From the NCBI RefSeq assembly GCF_947172395.1, contig NC_069083.1, positions 5,116,501-5,180,500 of the forward strand: DNA of 64,000 bases, read 5' to 3'. The notes below the pieces were generated by a model. It saw only the letters and a list, made by a program, of their open reading frames with translations, did not search any database and had not been told where the DNA came from. This document shows positions 11,365 through 23,200 of the stretch, one piece after another; within the stretch, counting starts at the first letter, position 1, and every line of letters begins with the position of its first letter. The position numbers and the translations under genes are program-made. This stretch comes from Bicyclus anynana (taxonomy: Eukaryota; Arthropoda; Insecta; Lepidoptera; Nymphalidae).

Positions 11365-11667
11365 TCGTTATCAACCCATATACGGCTCACTGCTGAGCTC
11401 GAGCCTCCTCTCAGAATGAGAGGGGTTAGGCCAATAGTCCACCACGCTGGCCCAATGCGGATTGGCAGACTTCACACACGCAGAGAATTAAGAAATTCTC
11501 TGGTATGCAGGTTTCCTCACGATGTTTTCCTTCACCGATTGAGACACGTGATATTTAAATGCATACAACTGAAAAGTTGGAGGTGCATGCCCCGGACCGG
11601 ATTCGAACGCACACCCTCCGAAATCGGAGGCAGAAGTCATATCGACTGGGCTATCACGGCTCAACTG
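11365..11667 (-). mobile_element. SINE family B, near full length
   Basis: On the minus strand: head AGCCGTGATAGCCCAGTCGA, B box GTTCGAATCC, body with CACGTGTCTCAA and ATCGTGAGGAAACCTGCATA, and 3' end near GAGCCGTATATGGGTTGAT. The open frames over it are shadows. Confidence 0.85.
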
Positions 11668-11767
11668 AACAACTATCATGTGGGTTGACTAAATAATGTT
11701 TTATGAATAAAGTACATCTTTAGTTGAAATCAGTTTACGTATAATCTAATGAAATTATTGTGGTGTT

Positions 11768-12030
11768 TTTGATTTTTTTTTATTCTTTACATGTTAGGCC
11801 CTTGACTACAATCTCACCTGATGGTAAATGATAATGCAATCTACGATGGAAGCGGGCTATTTGTTACCCTTTTCGGTTTCTACACGACATAGTACCGGAA
11901 CGCTAAATCGCTTGGCGGTACGCCTTTGCCGGTAGGGTGGTAACTAGTTACGGTCGAAGCCTTTCACCAGCCAGACCGGGACCAATTAAGAAAACCTCAA
12001 TCGGCCCAGCCGGGCATCGAACCCAGGTGT
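11768..12030 (-). mobile_element. SINE family A, head truncated
   Basis: Minus-strand copy of the family at 7328, with CCGCCAAGCGATTTAGCGTT and CTAACTAGTTACCACCCTA-type body words; the tRNA-like head is broken at CACCTGGGTTCGATGCCCGG, where it meets an AACCGACTTC-type element. Confidence 0.8.
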
Positions 12031-12032
12031 AT

Positions 12033-12310
12033 TTTTAACTGACTTCAAAAAAAGGAGGAGGTTCTCAAATCGACGAGTGTTTTTTTTTTTAATTTTTGCA
12101 ACCTCATAACGTCGTCATTTATAAACCAATTTTGAAAATTCTTTTATTGTTTGAAAGAGTATACTTTCAGATATTGGTCCGATTTCATTTTCATGAAAAT
12201 CGGTTCAGTAATTTTGTATTAAAATCAAAATCCGTTCTTATTGCCCGTCTACCTACGAACTACCTCCCTGCCAAATTTCAACTTTGTACGACGGTTTTCG
12301 TGATATCGTG
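12033..12310 (-). mobile_element. AACCGACTTC-end element fragment
   Basis: It begins on the plus strand with AACTGACTTCAAAAAAAGGA and GGAGGTTCTCAAATCGACGA, then TTCATGAAAATCGGTTCAGT and the CTACCTCCCTGCCAAATTTC block. It is an older, mutated copy of the family at 10285. Confidence 0.6.
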
Positions 12311-12366
12311 ATGAATGACCTCTCATATTTATATGTATATCTGCTACCCTGCGGAGTAAAAGCAGG

Positions 12367-12472
12367 CCCTGTAGACAATGTATGGGAACGACATTCACTA
12401 TCGACAGGTTAAGTGATCAATCGTTAGTGTTTGTAGAAAGAGAATCGACGTGCCACATGGCTAAGGCCCCAG
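12367..12472. mobile_element. Short copy of the CCCTGTAGC-end TIR element
   Basis: It carries CCCTGTAG near the left, ACCTGTCGATAG in reverse as CTATCGACAGGT, and GTAGAAAGAGAATCGACGTG CCAC-type sequence at the right, matching the 188-bp element at 43053-43240 but with diverged ends. Confidence 0.55.
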
Positions 12473-12665
12473 GTTAGTTAACTTATAGTTTTAAGCATAA
12501 AACGGTTTGCACTGAACCTAGATTTGCGTACCTCTGCCTACCCACATTGTCGTTGTAAAGACACAATTCTATTTCCATAGCGAGTATAACAAGATTGTCC
12601 TGTGGTTGCACCTCATTTTGTATGGCTGCTCTTTACTCGTGTAAATAGAATCAACAAATCACTTT

Positions 12666-12791
12666 CTGTGAAGGCTTCCTAACACTCCCGATGGCTCGCG
12701 CGCACGACTTCACACCCGCGCAGTCCTTTCCCCCCCCCCCCCCCCCGTCGCCCGCATATCAGTGTCATCAACGAACTTGCCAAGCTATAGC
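12666..12791. mobile_element. GCTTGGCAA-end MITE, 5'-damaged copy with poly-C run
   Basis: It shares CCCGCGCAGTCCTT, CGTCGCCCGCATATCA and ACGAACTTGCCAAGCTATA with 54991-55118. A run of about 17 C at 12731-12747 replaces the shorter run seen in the other copies. Confidence 0.6.
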
Positions 12792-12854
12792 ATATGGTTT
12801 GTGTGTAAGATAGCTACTAGTTAACACAGAAATTAAAAAAACACTAGTTATTTA

Positions 12855-13040
12855 AATTGCTTCGTTAGCTTCAATGGTTAGCTTGGATTTGTATCACGAG
12901 GTCCTGGGTTCGTGTCCTGACTTTTGATTTTCGGTTAAGTTCACCTAAGTCAAGCCCACGAAGCCGTAATAGCAGCGTGGTGGGTTAAACTTTCATAATA
13001 TCCTCCCCTATAAGGGAAGCCTGGGTCATTTAACAGTCTG
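12855..13040 (+). mobile_element. Probable tRNA-headed SINE, third family
   Basis: GCTTCGTTAGCTTCAATGGT resembles an A-box region and GAGGTCCTGGGTTCGTGTCC a B-box region, about 45 bp apart as in tRNA genes. It cannot fold as a tRNA, so it is read as a SINE head, followed by GCGTGGTGGGTTAAAC and CCTCCCCTATAAGGG. Confidence 0.4.
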
Positions 13041-13067
13041 ACAATGATGAATATATTCACTTTGCAT

Positions 13068-13312
13068 CATCACATTAACAACCCATATTCGGCTCACTGA
13101 AGAGCACGAATCTCCGGCCATTATACGAGAAGTTACATTAATAGTGCAACCCGTTGCGTTGGCCTAATGCAGATTGGCAGACTTCACATACGAAGAAAAT
13201 TATCATATACGTATGCAGGTTTCCTCACGATTTTCATAAAATACACATAACTGAAAAGTTGAAGGTACCGGATTGGAACCTATTCCCTCTGAATTAGAGG
13301 CAGAGGTCATAT
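13068..13312 (-). mobile_element. SINE family B, diverged copy
   Basis: It shares AACCCATATTCGGCTCACTG, TGCAGATTGGCAGACTTCAC and ATGCAGGTTTCCTCACGAT with the other B copies, in the same minus orientation. Confidence 0.7.
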
Positions 13313-14698
13313 TATTTCACTTTGCATAACAAGTGTTAATATTTCAGTCATAATATAATTTCACGTTGGGTTTTGTCGTGTCTGTCTTCACCCGACGTGT
13401 TGTCATGATTAGCGGAACAATCCCCTCCGGAAGTCCCTAAACGCTCGGAACCGGAAGCAAGCAGGAGGCTCGCTAATTGATTGGACTGTGCACGCAACCC
13501 TTGTGTTGCGTTTGCGGTGATGTTGGTAACACTTCAATTTATGAGCCAACTGTTGGTTTATATATCCGGTAAATCGCAGTTGAGAAATAGATCAGATTAT
13601 GGGGAGGTAACGCGATTAAACAATCACGTCATCTATCAATCGTCTCATTGGTCTATTTATCTCATCTACACTCCCTTGAGTGCAGTTATTAGAAAGGTCC
13701 CAAATAGGCCTATAACAAACGTTTAAAATATACCATAATTCATAGTTATTACATATATATTTTTAATTTTAAATATCAATTACCACTACATTTTATTGGA
13801 CACTTTAGAATATTTGCTTAAAAGGGCAAGTAGGTATTTACAGCCCTATTATAACCCATGTCTTAATTTCCAATGGTGGTAATATGCAAAAAAGTAAAGA
13901 GAAATAGACAAAATATCGTCCAATGGCGGCGGGGTTGCCCCAGTCCCATCTCTTTCCTCTCAACGCAATGAAAGAGATAGCAGTATTTCCGGTTACATCG
14001 CTATTGGTTGAAATTTGTCTGATTCTCACAGGCTTTGCAGTACGTTGTAGATATCCCTTGGACGCGTAATAAGCCATTTGGTTCTTCATTCCTTATACGC
14101 ACTACAAAGATATAGCCCTTCCAGCCTCCGTTTTCTGCCACCTACAATATGGGTATCTATAAATCAAGATTGAATAGGCATTTTCTTGGCAAGCGCGTTT
14201 GAACGTTGCATCAATGCTTACCATCAAGCGTGATTGCATTCAAGGGCTTGCTTGATGCATTATAAAAGTTGTTTGACTATTCATTTCAAGACCAGCTTTG
14301 TATGTCAGCTGAGCATCGTTCTTCGGGGGAAATTCTCTAATCCATTACCCTTTAATTTCCCCCATCGATCCGATCTCGTAATCAAACCGGCATCATGAAT
14401 ATATGCCTCTGCGCCAATGAGGTGTTCATAAACGTAACCAAAGTGGATACCTTTGCACTTGAAAGATAAACCATTAAATAAAATATTATCACCGCCTGAT
14501 AGCCCTATCATCTCATTATCTTGATAACAAATCTTATTCGTTTTAACCAAACCAAAATTTAGTATTACGTAAATTTTTTGTCCTCTCAAAAAGATCTACC
14601 GACATATGCCTGTGACATGACATTTAAGTTTGTCAGCCCCATGCTCCTACCATAGTATTAGTTTCTACCATTATTTTATGTGGTGTCAATCTATACAA
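13313..14698. other. No gene recognised; one unexplained frame
   Basis: The minus frame 14305-14589 (94 codons, MRGQKIYVILNFGLVKTNKI...) has a protein-like residue mix, but no motif, splice context or base bias supports a gene. It may be a transposon remnant. Confidence 0.3.
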
Positions 14699-15070
14699 TC
14701 TATACTTATAATAAATGTGTAGAGAAGTTAATTTTGTACATGAAATATATTTCCTATAATAACTACGGGGGTGATTATTGATCGATACTGATGCCAAAAA
14801 TGCAATCAGTAAAACTTTTATCGGTATGTCTTTATGTTCGTTATAGAAACAAAAACTACTCGACGGATTTTAATGAAGCTTGATACAATTATTCTTCATA
14901 CTCCTGGGCAGGTTATAGTATACTTTTCATCACGCTACGATCAATAGGAGCAGAGCAGTGAAGTTAAATGTTAGGAAAACGGGAGAAGTTACTCCATTTG
15001 TACAGCGATACTACTGTAAGGGCTGGATTAAATAGGTCTCAGTGCGGACGAAGTCGCAGGCGACCGTTAG
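14699..15070 (+). mobile_element. Helitron-like element (TCTATACTTATAATAAA start), copy D1
   Basis: It starts TCTATACTTATAATAAA after an A and ends ...GCAGGCGACCGTTAG before a T. The body has GATGCCAAAAATGCAATCAG and CTACGATCAATAGGAGCAGA, shared with copies at 48776-49092 and 53957-54904. A TC start, a (C/T)TAG end and insertion between A and T fit Helitrons. Confidence 0.65.
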
Positions 15071-15837
15071 TAATAAATATTTATTTTCGTTTCATAGGTA
15101 CTTAAGTAGTATCTATGAAAGTTATGGGGTTTGATCCATAGCAATTTTTATTGTATAGTATAGATAGGTTTCGTGCCTATAAATACAACGCAAAAAGTGA
15201 TCCGAATTTAGCGACTCCACTGAGCCCAGAGGAGAGAGAGTTTAGGAGGTATCAGTTTTCAAAGCTCTAGTTATCAAAATTACTTTAATTCAATATCGTA
15301 ATATACATATTATAATGTAAGTCTAGACAAGGTTTCCCTGGACTGCTGCCAAATTGGCATTAACATCTCGGGAAGTGAAGAAGCATTGATATTACCGTCT
15401 TATTGGATCACCTTATCAATTGGCCGTGAGTCCGTGATAAATGAATCTCACTGCCAAAGGACTAGTAGATCTATAAATATTGCATTTTAATTATCTATAC
15501 CTATATGTTTATTTATAAAACCATTGTTAATGTTAAAGTATCGATATATTGTTTCGCATGATTTTATATTTTGTTCTTTCTTTTGGTTTATTGTTTTTTT
15601 TTAACCTGATACAATTCAGGTTAAAAATTGTTTATCAACGAATTGTAGCATTGAAAATGGGTAGACACTGCCTCCTGTAACTAGTAACTAGTACAGGAGG
15701 CAGGACTTCAAACTAATTGTGATAATATAGTTTTAATAAATATTTTATTGTTTATTTTATATTTATTTATTGTGTATATAACTGCATCTACCATTATGTA
15801 TGCAGACGAAGTTGCGTTGATCCGCTGGTAGTTTTGG

Positions 15838-16146
15838 TTTTTAACCCCCGATGCAAAAAAGGGGTGAAGTTTTAGGTGTCTGTCTGTCAGTCTGTCTGTG
15901 GCACCATACCTCCCAGACAGATGAATCGATTTAAATTTAGTTTTTTTTTGTGTTAAAAGGTGACTTATTCTTGGACATGTTTGATGAAAATCGGTTGAGG
16001 CGTTTAAAAGTTGTGGGTGTTGAAAGTGGTGAAGAATAACCGAATGTCTGCAAATATACTCGAGTGGGCTCAAATGAAAGCGCACTGAAAAACAATATTG
16101 ATGACTTGATCGAGAGTGTAATTAATAATTTCATTACCTTCGGGGG
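15838..16146 (+). repeat. Dispersed repeat (CCCGATGCAAAAAAGG family), copy 2
   Basis: Ordered matches to 5570-5885, including AATCGGTTGAGGCGTTT, CTGCAAATATACTCGAGTGG and TAATTAATAATTTCATTACC. The minus-strand open frame here (15708-16085) crosses it and is not a gene. Confidence 0.65.
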
Positions 16147-16187
16147 ATCTTAAAAATTGAAACAAGTCGCAACAAAGTAGAGGAGTA

Positions 16188-16248
16188 CTGTACTGTACTG
16201 TCTTGTAAATCTACCGCGCATACCACTGAGCCACGGAGGCCGTCAAAA
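16188..16248 (-). mobile_element. SINE family A, tRNA-like head only
   Basis: On the minus strand GACGGCCTCCGTGGCTCAGT is followed by GGTATGCGCGGTAGATTTAC, identical in layout to the other A heads, then the copy stops. Confidence 0.65.
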
Positions 16249-16679
16249 AAAGGCTTCTGTCTCTTGAACCTTAATGACAGAAATGTTTTACTTTTATAGT
16301 TTGTACGTATAGTGCATACCATAATTAGGCCATTAAAATAGGCCGAAGCTAAAGACGATAATATAGCAGTACAAAATATACTAAAACATGTAATTCCTTA
16401 TTATCACATGTCACGTAACAATGACCCCCCTCAAAGCGTATTGTCACACGCGGAGCGTAGTTTTTTGTCGGCGCTGCGTCTGCTCCAACGAAATACAATA
16501 TTGAAAAAAAAGGTTTCATGTGAACAGTAGGCAAAAAAGTGTGCCTTGACAAATGTTTTTTGAAACAGCTGAGTGTTTGTAGTACACCAATGAGAGCCTG
16601 TGGTTGCCTTTGTGATTTTATAACAGCTGAGAGTTTGCAGCCTATTTCTATTTCTTTCACAAAACAAATAAAACATTAT

Positions 16680-16735
16680 TATTCATACATACAGCCGAAC
16701 GTAGAACCTCCTCCTTTTTGGAAGTCGGTTAAAAA
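16680..16735 (+). mobile_element. AACCGACTTCC-end element fragment
   Basis: The sequence ACATACAGCCGAACGTAGAA, then CCTCCTCCTTTTTGGAAGTCGGTT is the same terminal block as at 31475-31520 and, reversed, at 32902-32945. Confidence 0.6.
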
Positions 16736-17111
16736 TAGTAATATAGTAGGTACATTGGTACTTAATGATGTTGTTTTAAAAAAATCAGTGATTTTTAAAT
16801 TTTAATTAAAACAGCTGCAGCTTTGAAAAGACTGATTGAACATAGAAAAATTTGAAAATTCCGAAAAAATATACAAACTTGATCACCACTTAGGTGGTGT
16901 ATCTACCATTTCCGCTTTATCCATTAATTACGAAACACCTTGTATAGGCTGCAATCATACCTGATGTAAGTGTTGTAAGCGATAATACAGCCTATGGTGG
17001 TACACGGTTGCCTAGAAGGTGTCTATTCACTCTTGACTTGAACTACCTATGTATCCTGTAGATGGTAGAGAAAACGGAATCTAGAAGAGCAGAGAAAGTA
17101 TTTTGACTCAC

Positions 17112-17238
17112 CAGGCGCTAGATTCCCTCTAGGTTTCGCTCCTAAGATCGCCAGATTGACGTTCGCTTTCCTGCCATCGATGATGGGGTTTGGGTCCTTA
17201 CACGCTCGCTCCGCTGCTGCTCTGTCTCCCATTATTAC
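17112..17238 (-). CDS. Rbm24: RBM24/38-type gene, coding exon 2 (end of RRM)
   Basis: Acceptor TTTATTTCTTGCAG|GTAATA, donor CCTG|GTGAGT; 127 bases, phase 0 in and phase 1 out. It encodes VIMGDRAAAERACKDPNPII, then DGRKANVNLAILGAKPR and GNLAP. The segment from DRAAAERACKDPNP to AKPR is nearly the same as in vertebrate RBM24/RBM38. In-frame sequence after the donor (ESKYFLC...) is intron read-through. Confidence 0.92.
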
Positions 17239-20200
17239 CTGCAAGAAATAAACACTATAAAACAGGAGTAAAGCTACTGAACTGTTTTTTCAATGTCAGA
17301 TACCAGAGTACACGTACGAATGCCAAACCAATTTTTTTTTATTGTTGTTAACTTTCAACTACCCCTACTCCTACCATACCCCTACCCTATTCCTAACCTA
17401 TCCCTACCCTATCCCTACCTACCCTACCTTTCCCTACCCCTACCCTACCCCTATCCTACCCCTACAACAAAAAGTAACTTTTCTGGTTGATTTTTTACAC
17501 CTTGTGTCCAAAAAACCCAAATATCCTATGGAACCCTTTTTTTTCTAAATAAAATTTAGCCTATGTTACTTGTGGATAATGTAGCTTTTGAATGGTGAAA
17601 GAATTTTTAAAATCGGTCTAGTAGTTTTTGAGCCTATTCATTACAAACAAACAAACATACAAACAAAGTTTTCCTCTTTATAGTATTGTATATAGTATAG
17701 GTAGACAAGTTAGCCTTTGACTAAAATGTCACCTGATTCTAAGATGGAAACGGGCTAACTTGTTAGGAGGATGATCATCCACAACTTTGAATATATCAAT
17801 AGCTATACTAATATTATAAAGCTGAAGAGTTTGAATGTGTGTTTGATTGAACGCGCTAATCTCAGGAACTACTGGTACGATTTGAAAAATTCTTTCAGTG
17901 TTAGGTAGCCCATTTATCGAGGAAGGCTTTAGGCTGTATAATATACAGCCTAAAGCCTTCCTCAAATTTCTTCCCGTATTTCTACGGAAACGGGAACCAC
18001 GCGGGTAAAACCGCGCGGCGGTTATTTTGTAATATAACAACACAGCTTTTCGTTCCTGATTACCAACGTGATTAATGAAGACACAATTACCTTTCTTGTA
18101 CATACTAGATTACAAAATGTTTAGCTTTATTAACCTTGCAAATTACCGAACATGTTAAATTTTCTATTTGAATTCCTTAAATGTTCATTGAATAAAAATG
18201 AAACCATTATAAGAGAGTTACAGACACATTTATAATGAAGAAAGAATAATCATTAAGAAAAACTATTGGTACTACGGTTAAAGTCGTTTTTTTTTTCTAA
18301 TTTTGAATCTCCTTTTTGGAATGCAGAATATTATTTGTAGGTGAAATTGAAATGAATAAAAAAGTAATAATTAAACAAATGAATCGAAGTACCTAATTTA
18401 ATGATTATTTATCGAGATAAGAGCACCGAATGGTAATAACTCTTATCAAGTTTATTATCAATTCGAAGGTAAAAAAAAATAATCTATTCTTCAATCTTGT
18501 TGCATTGTAACATATTCCGTGAAACAAATAGTAAAATAAATAATAAATGTAGTATGACGTCGTCCAATTACCAATTGTAATGCATGTATGGCCCATAGGT
18601 CACCACTTCAACTGTGGAGAACCAGCTTTAGATGACCTGAGACACAACCAACAAAGACAAACTTTACACCAGACATCGTGGCTCATGTTTCTTTGGTCAG
18701 AATATGTAACATTGGAACCAAATGTATACATATTCACAAATCAGTGAAACATCAGAGCGACCTTCGGATATCGAAGGTCTTATATATTCGTAATTAAAAA
18801 AGTCCACATTTTCATACTTTGTTGGATAATTTACATATTTTTAGTGGCAATGCAACGCTGTGTTACCTATTATTATGTAAATGTACTGAGGTATGTCATT
18901 TGCCTGCAGCCTTTTTAAATGGATACTGTGGAATATTTTTTTCGTTTACCATTTACTTAGGTTAAAGTTTTTGACGGCGTCCGTGGCGCAGTGGTATGCG
19001 CGGTGGATTTACAAGACGGGGAGATCCTGGGTTCGATCCCCGGCTGGGCCGATTGAAGTTTTCTTAATTGGTCCAGGTCTGGCTGGTGGGAGGCTTCGGT
19101 CGTCGCTAGTTACCACCCTACCGACAAAGACGTACCGCCAAGCGATTTAGCATTCCGGTATGATGTCGTGTAGAAACCGAAAGGAGTGTGGATTTCATCC
19201 TACTCTTAACAAGTTAGCCCACTTCCATCTTAGATTACATCATCACTTACCATCAGGTGGGATTGTAGCTAGGGCTAACTTGTAGAGAATAAAAAAAAAA
19301 GCAAATTGAAAATGTAATAGGTACCCTAGATATTATAAAACAATATTGTACAAAAAAGCCTTCATAAAACTTTGGTACCTACGAATTAAGTGATGACGTC
19401 CAAAATCGCTATAGCTTGGCAACTTCGTTCGTAACACTCCCGCGCAGTATTTACCCCCGTCGCCCGCATATCATAGGAGTGTCATCAACGACCTTACCAG
19501 ACTATATACGAAACAATTTTTAAGAACTCGTGCCTTTTTTATCCAACCGCAAGAAGGGTTATGTTTTTCGCGCGTATCTTGGATGTTTGTATGTATGTAA
19601 CTATGTAATATTCTTTATTGCTAGGTGACCCTGTCACCACCGCACCGGTGAGCCTCATACTCACCAAGTAATAAACTAATAACTACAGCAAACGCCGTTT
19701 GTATGTAAATTCAAAGAGAAACCGTAATATAATTAAAACTTTAAGGCAATTGTTAATGCAATCGGTATCGATACGGTAGGCGGAATGAGTTTTGGTCGAG
19801 TCTGAACAATAATCGTCTTTATTCCCATTAAAATATGGTTCAAGTGCTTTAACTGTGCAGCTACAAAATGTTTAGCAAAGCGTTCAAATTGGAAGTTAGG
19901 TACGGCACCGATAAGGAATCTTATCGACCAGCCAGCAGGTTTTATTTGTTTTATTGGTTCTGTGAAATGGGCGACCTCTTTCGCTCTTTTGATTGATAAA
20001 TGCATGGACTATGTTTATTTTAGTATAAGTTTTCAGCCCGGGAAATTGGTGGTATTGGTTCTGTGAAATGGGCGACCTCTTACGCTCTTTTGATTGATAA
20101 ATGCATGGACATGGTAGGTGATTGGCCGCGTGGTCGTTTCCCCTCCACCTTGCCCACCACTAATAGTTTATCCAGGTTATCAGGCAGGCGACGGAATACC

Positions 20201-23200
20201 AAATTAACTTAAAATGCTCTGGTAACATTTGAAAGTCTAGTGGAAATGTGAAGCTTCAGTATCGAGATGTTTGTTCTTCTAGCGGTTCACGGTATACGAA
20301 GCAACCTTCTTTAACACCAAATCTGAAAGACATCTATCTAATTTATGTCTCTGGCCCTTATCGTCCATGCTTCTGAGCCATAGAGGAAAATTGAGAAGAC
20401 TAAAGTTTTAACCAGTCTCTTCTTGATGTTATTGAAGAGTTCTGCTTTGCCAAATTCTCATTAGTTAGTCATAGAATTTTTGGAAATTTGGATGCGTCTT
20501 GTCTTGTCCTGCTGACTTCCTCCCGTATGATGGATATGACGAATATCCATTCCCAATGATCAAAGTAATTGTATTTATGTTTCATTTTCTTCGGTATAAT
20601 GGGGGGAAAAATCATGTCCTCAGCTCCTCAGCCGCAAGGCAACACTTAGCTTAATTGTATATAACCTAACCTCAACCTACCCTCTATCACTCTAAGGAAT
20701 CTAAGCAAAATCAAAATTCGTTTATTTCAAGTAGGCTTTCTTCACAAGCATTTTTGACATGTCAAGTTTGACTATTTAACATTTACAGAGACTAAACCTC
20801 ACATGGTTTATATTTTAGAGAAACAGTTAGACATACGTACATATACGACTATTTTAAATATCACGTGTCTCAAACGGTGAAGGAAAAACATCGTGAGGAA
20901 ACCGGCACACCTGAGAATTTTCTTCATTCTCTGCGTGTGTGAAGTCTGGCATTCCTCATTGGGCTAGCGTGGTGGACTATTGGCCTAACCCCCTCTCATT
21001 CTGAGAGGAGGCTTGAGCTCAGCAGTGAGACGAATATGGGTTGATATTGATGACACCAAGTATATACGTTCAAAACACAGCCGTCCTTCAGTAGTCGGGC
21101 AAAAAGAGAAAGTCACCTATCTGCTATGCGTTTAGTAACACAGTTAAACTCCTTCTGTTTCCTGACTGATAACCGCGCATAATTTAACTTGTGCTGATAA
21201 TACGAGTGTGTAGTGTTAACAGTGCCAGTCGAGGTGTATTTAATATTGTGTGGTAGACTATATCGGCATGGCTCTCCTAATGATATAATCCTACTAATAT
21301 TATAAACGCGAAAGTTTGTATGAATGTTTGGATGTATGTTTGACTGTTTGTTACTCTATAACGCCGCTTCTACTGAAGCGATTTAGCTGAAATTTGGAAT
21401 GGAAATAGATTTTACTCTGAATTAACACATAGGCTGAATAGCCTATGTGTTAACTTTCGCGTTTATAATATTTGTAGGATTTTAATATAAGTAATATCAT
21501 TTACTTATTTGAACTAGGAAGTTGTTTAATTAAGTAATTAAACTCTAAAATTACTATGTATTTTTTTACTTAACTGTGACTTCATCTGATTAAATAAGTA
21601 GGTACATTACTTATATTAGCCACAGCAAAAACTGGTTCCTCATAATATGTAAAACAAGCAGACGCCCGCGACTTCGTCCGCGTGGAATTTAGTTTGTCAC
21701 AAATGCCGCGGGAGCCATGAATTTTTCCGGGGTGAAAAGTAGCTCTGGATTAAAATTTACTTTTTAAGTTAAATTTCAGCCAAAACGCTTTAAAGAGTAG
21801 TAAGAGAGCTGCGTTAAAAAGTAAAAACATCCATACAAACTTTCGCGTTTATAACATTAGTAGGACATTATAGAGCAAAGTATAATCGTATACCTCTCTT
21901 TAATTTTATAGTCTAGTATAGTCTTATTACTTATAACTGGTCTAAGAGTATAGTAGACTATAAAATTAAAGAGAGGAAGACCAAAGAAGAGATGGTTGGA
22001 GAGTGTCAAAGAGGATAATATGTACGAGTATGTAAAGGGAGTGAATGATGAGTTGACGAGGGACGAGTGACGAGTGACGAATGGAGAAGATTGATAAAAG
22101 GAGCTTTGTAATTTATTATACTTTTGACCGAAGGTATGCGCGGTAGATTTACTAGACAGAGGTCCTGGGTTCGCGATTCCCGGCTGGGCCGATTGAGATT
22201 TTAATAATTGGTCCAGGTGACAGGGCCCTGGTGGGGAGCTTCAGCCGTGGGCTAGTTACCACCCTACCGGCAAAGACGTACCGCCAAGCGATTTAGCATT
22301 CCGGTACGTGTAGAAACCTAAAGGGGTGTTAATTTTCATCCTCCTCCTAACAAGTTAGCCCGCTTCCATCTTAGACTGCATCATAACTTACTAGCAGGTG
22401 AGATTGTAGTCGAGGTCAACTTGTAAATAATAAAAAAAAATTGTAAGTTGGTACGTAAATACCTAGTTTTTATTGTATTATTCTATGTTTTGACCACAAA
22501 CGTCCTTGACCTGAAGTCTAACAAAAACTACATCAATATAAACAACTGCTTACCTTTTTTTCTTACAAACCGCTCAGTTACTAGGTACCTAAGTTCATTT
22601 TTCTCATTTTTGGTAGACTTGTACAAAAAAATCACTTAAACTCATTCAAAAAAGCACAATTTCGTTTCCATTATTAATGGCTTTCACAATGATTTCAACA
22701 AGGGTACCTAGGCCCAGCACATACAAATTCTAAAATTTATCTCTACTAACTACATCCCTGGTAAATTTGATCTTTGTGCGTGAAGTGGTTTTCTAGATTT
22801 TGTGATGTGTGACGAGTTTTCGTATTTAATTAAGATGAAGTCGTCAAAAGTTAAGTAGTTTAGTAGTTTGTTTAGAAGAAACGAATTCGTCAAAAGTAAG
22901 TAAGTAGTTTAGTAGCAAAATTTAGTAGAAGCTAAGAGTCCTTCAGAAATACTACGTCGTAGTACCCGTAGCGGGAGGCGTGCCCCGCTCCGCGACGCCC
23001 AGCATTCCAATTGCACACTTCCATACCTAGATCCCGATCCTGAGGCCTTTATTACAATACACATAAAGGACACAATCGAATAGATATATACCTACTATCT
23101 GCATTCGCTGTACCAGTCACGCCTCAGCTATTAATTACTTAATATTCATCAACGCATATCAATGAGACGATTAAAAGTAAAACTTATGTGGTACCGAATG

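Noticed and set aside
17358..17465. CCCTA arrays as telomere-like DNA (also 47733-47793 and 54008-54110)
   Set aside because: Insect telomeres are normally TTAGG/CCTAA. These arrays are degenerate CCCTA runs that follow the same transposon lead-in word, so they are internal microsatellites.
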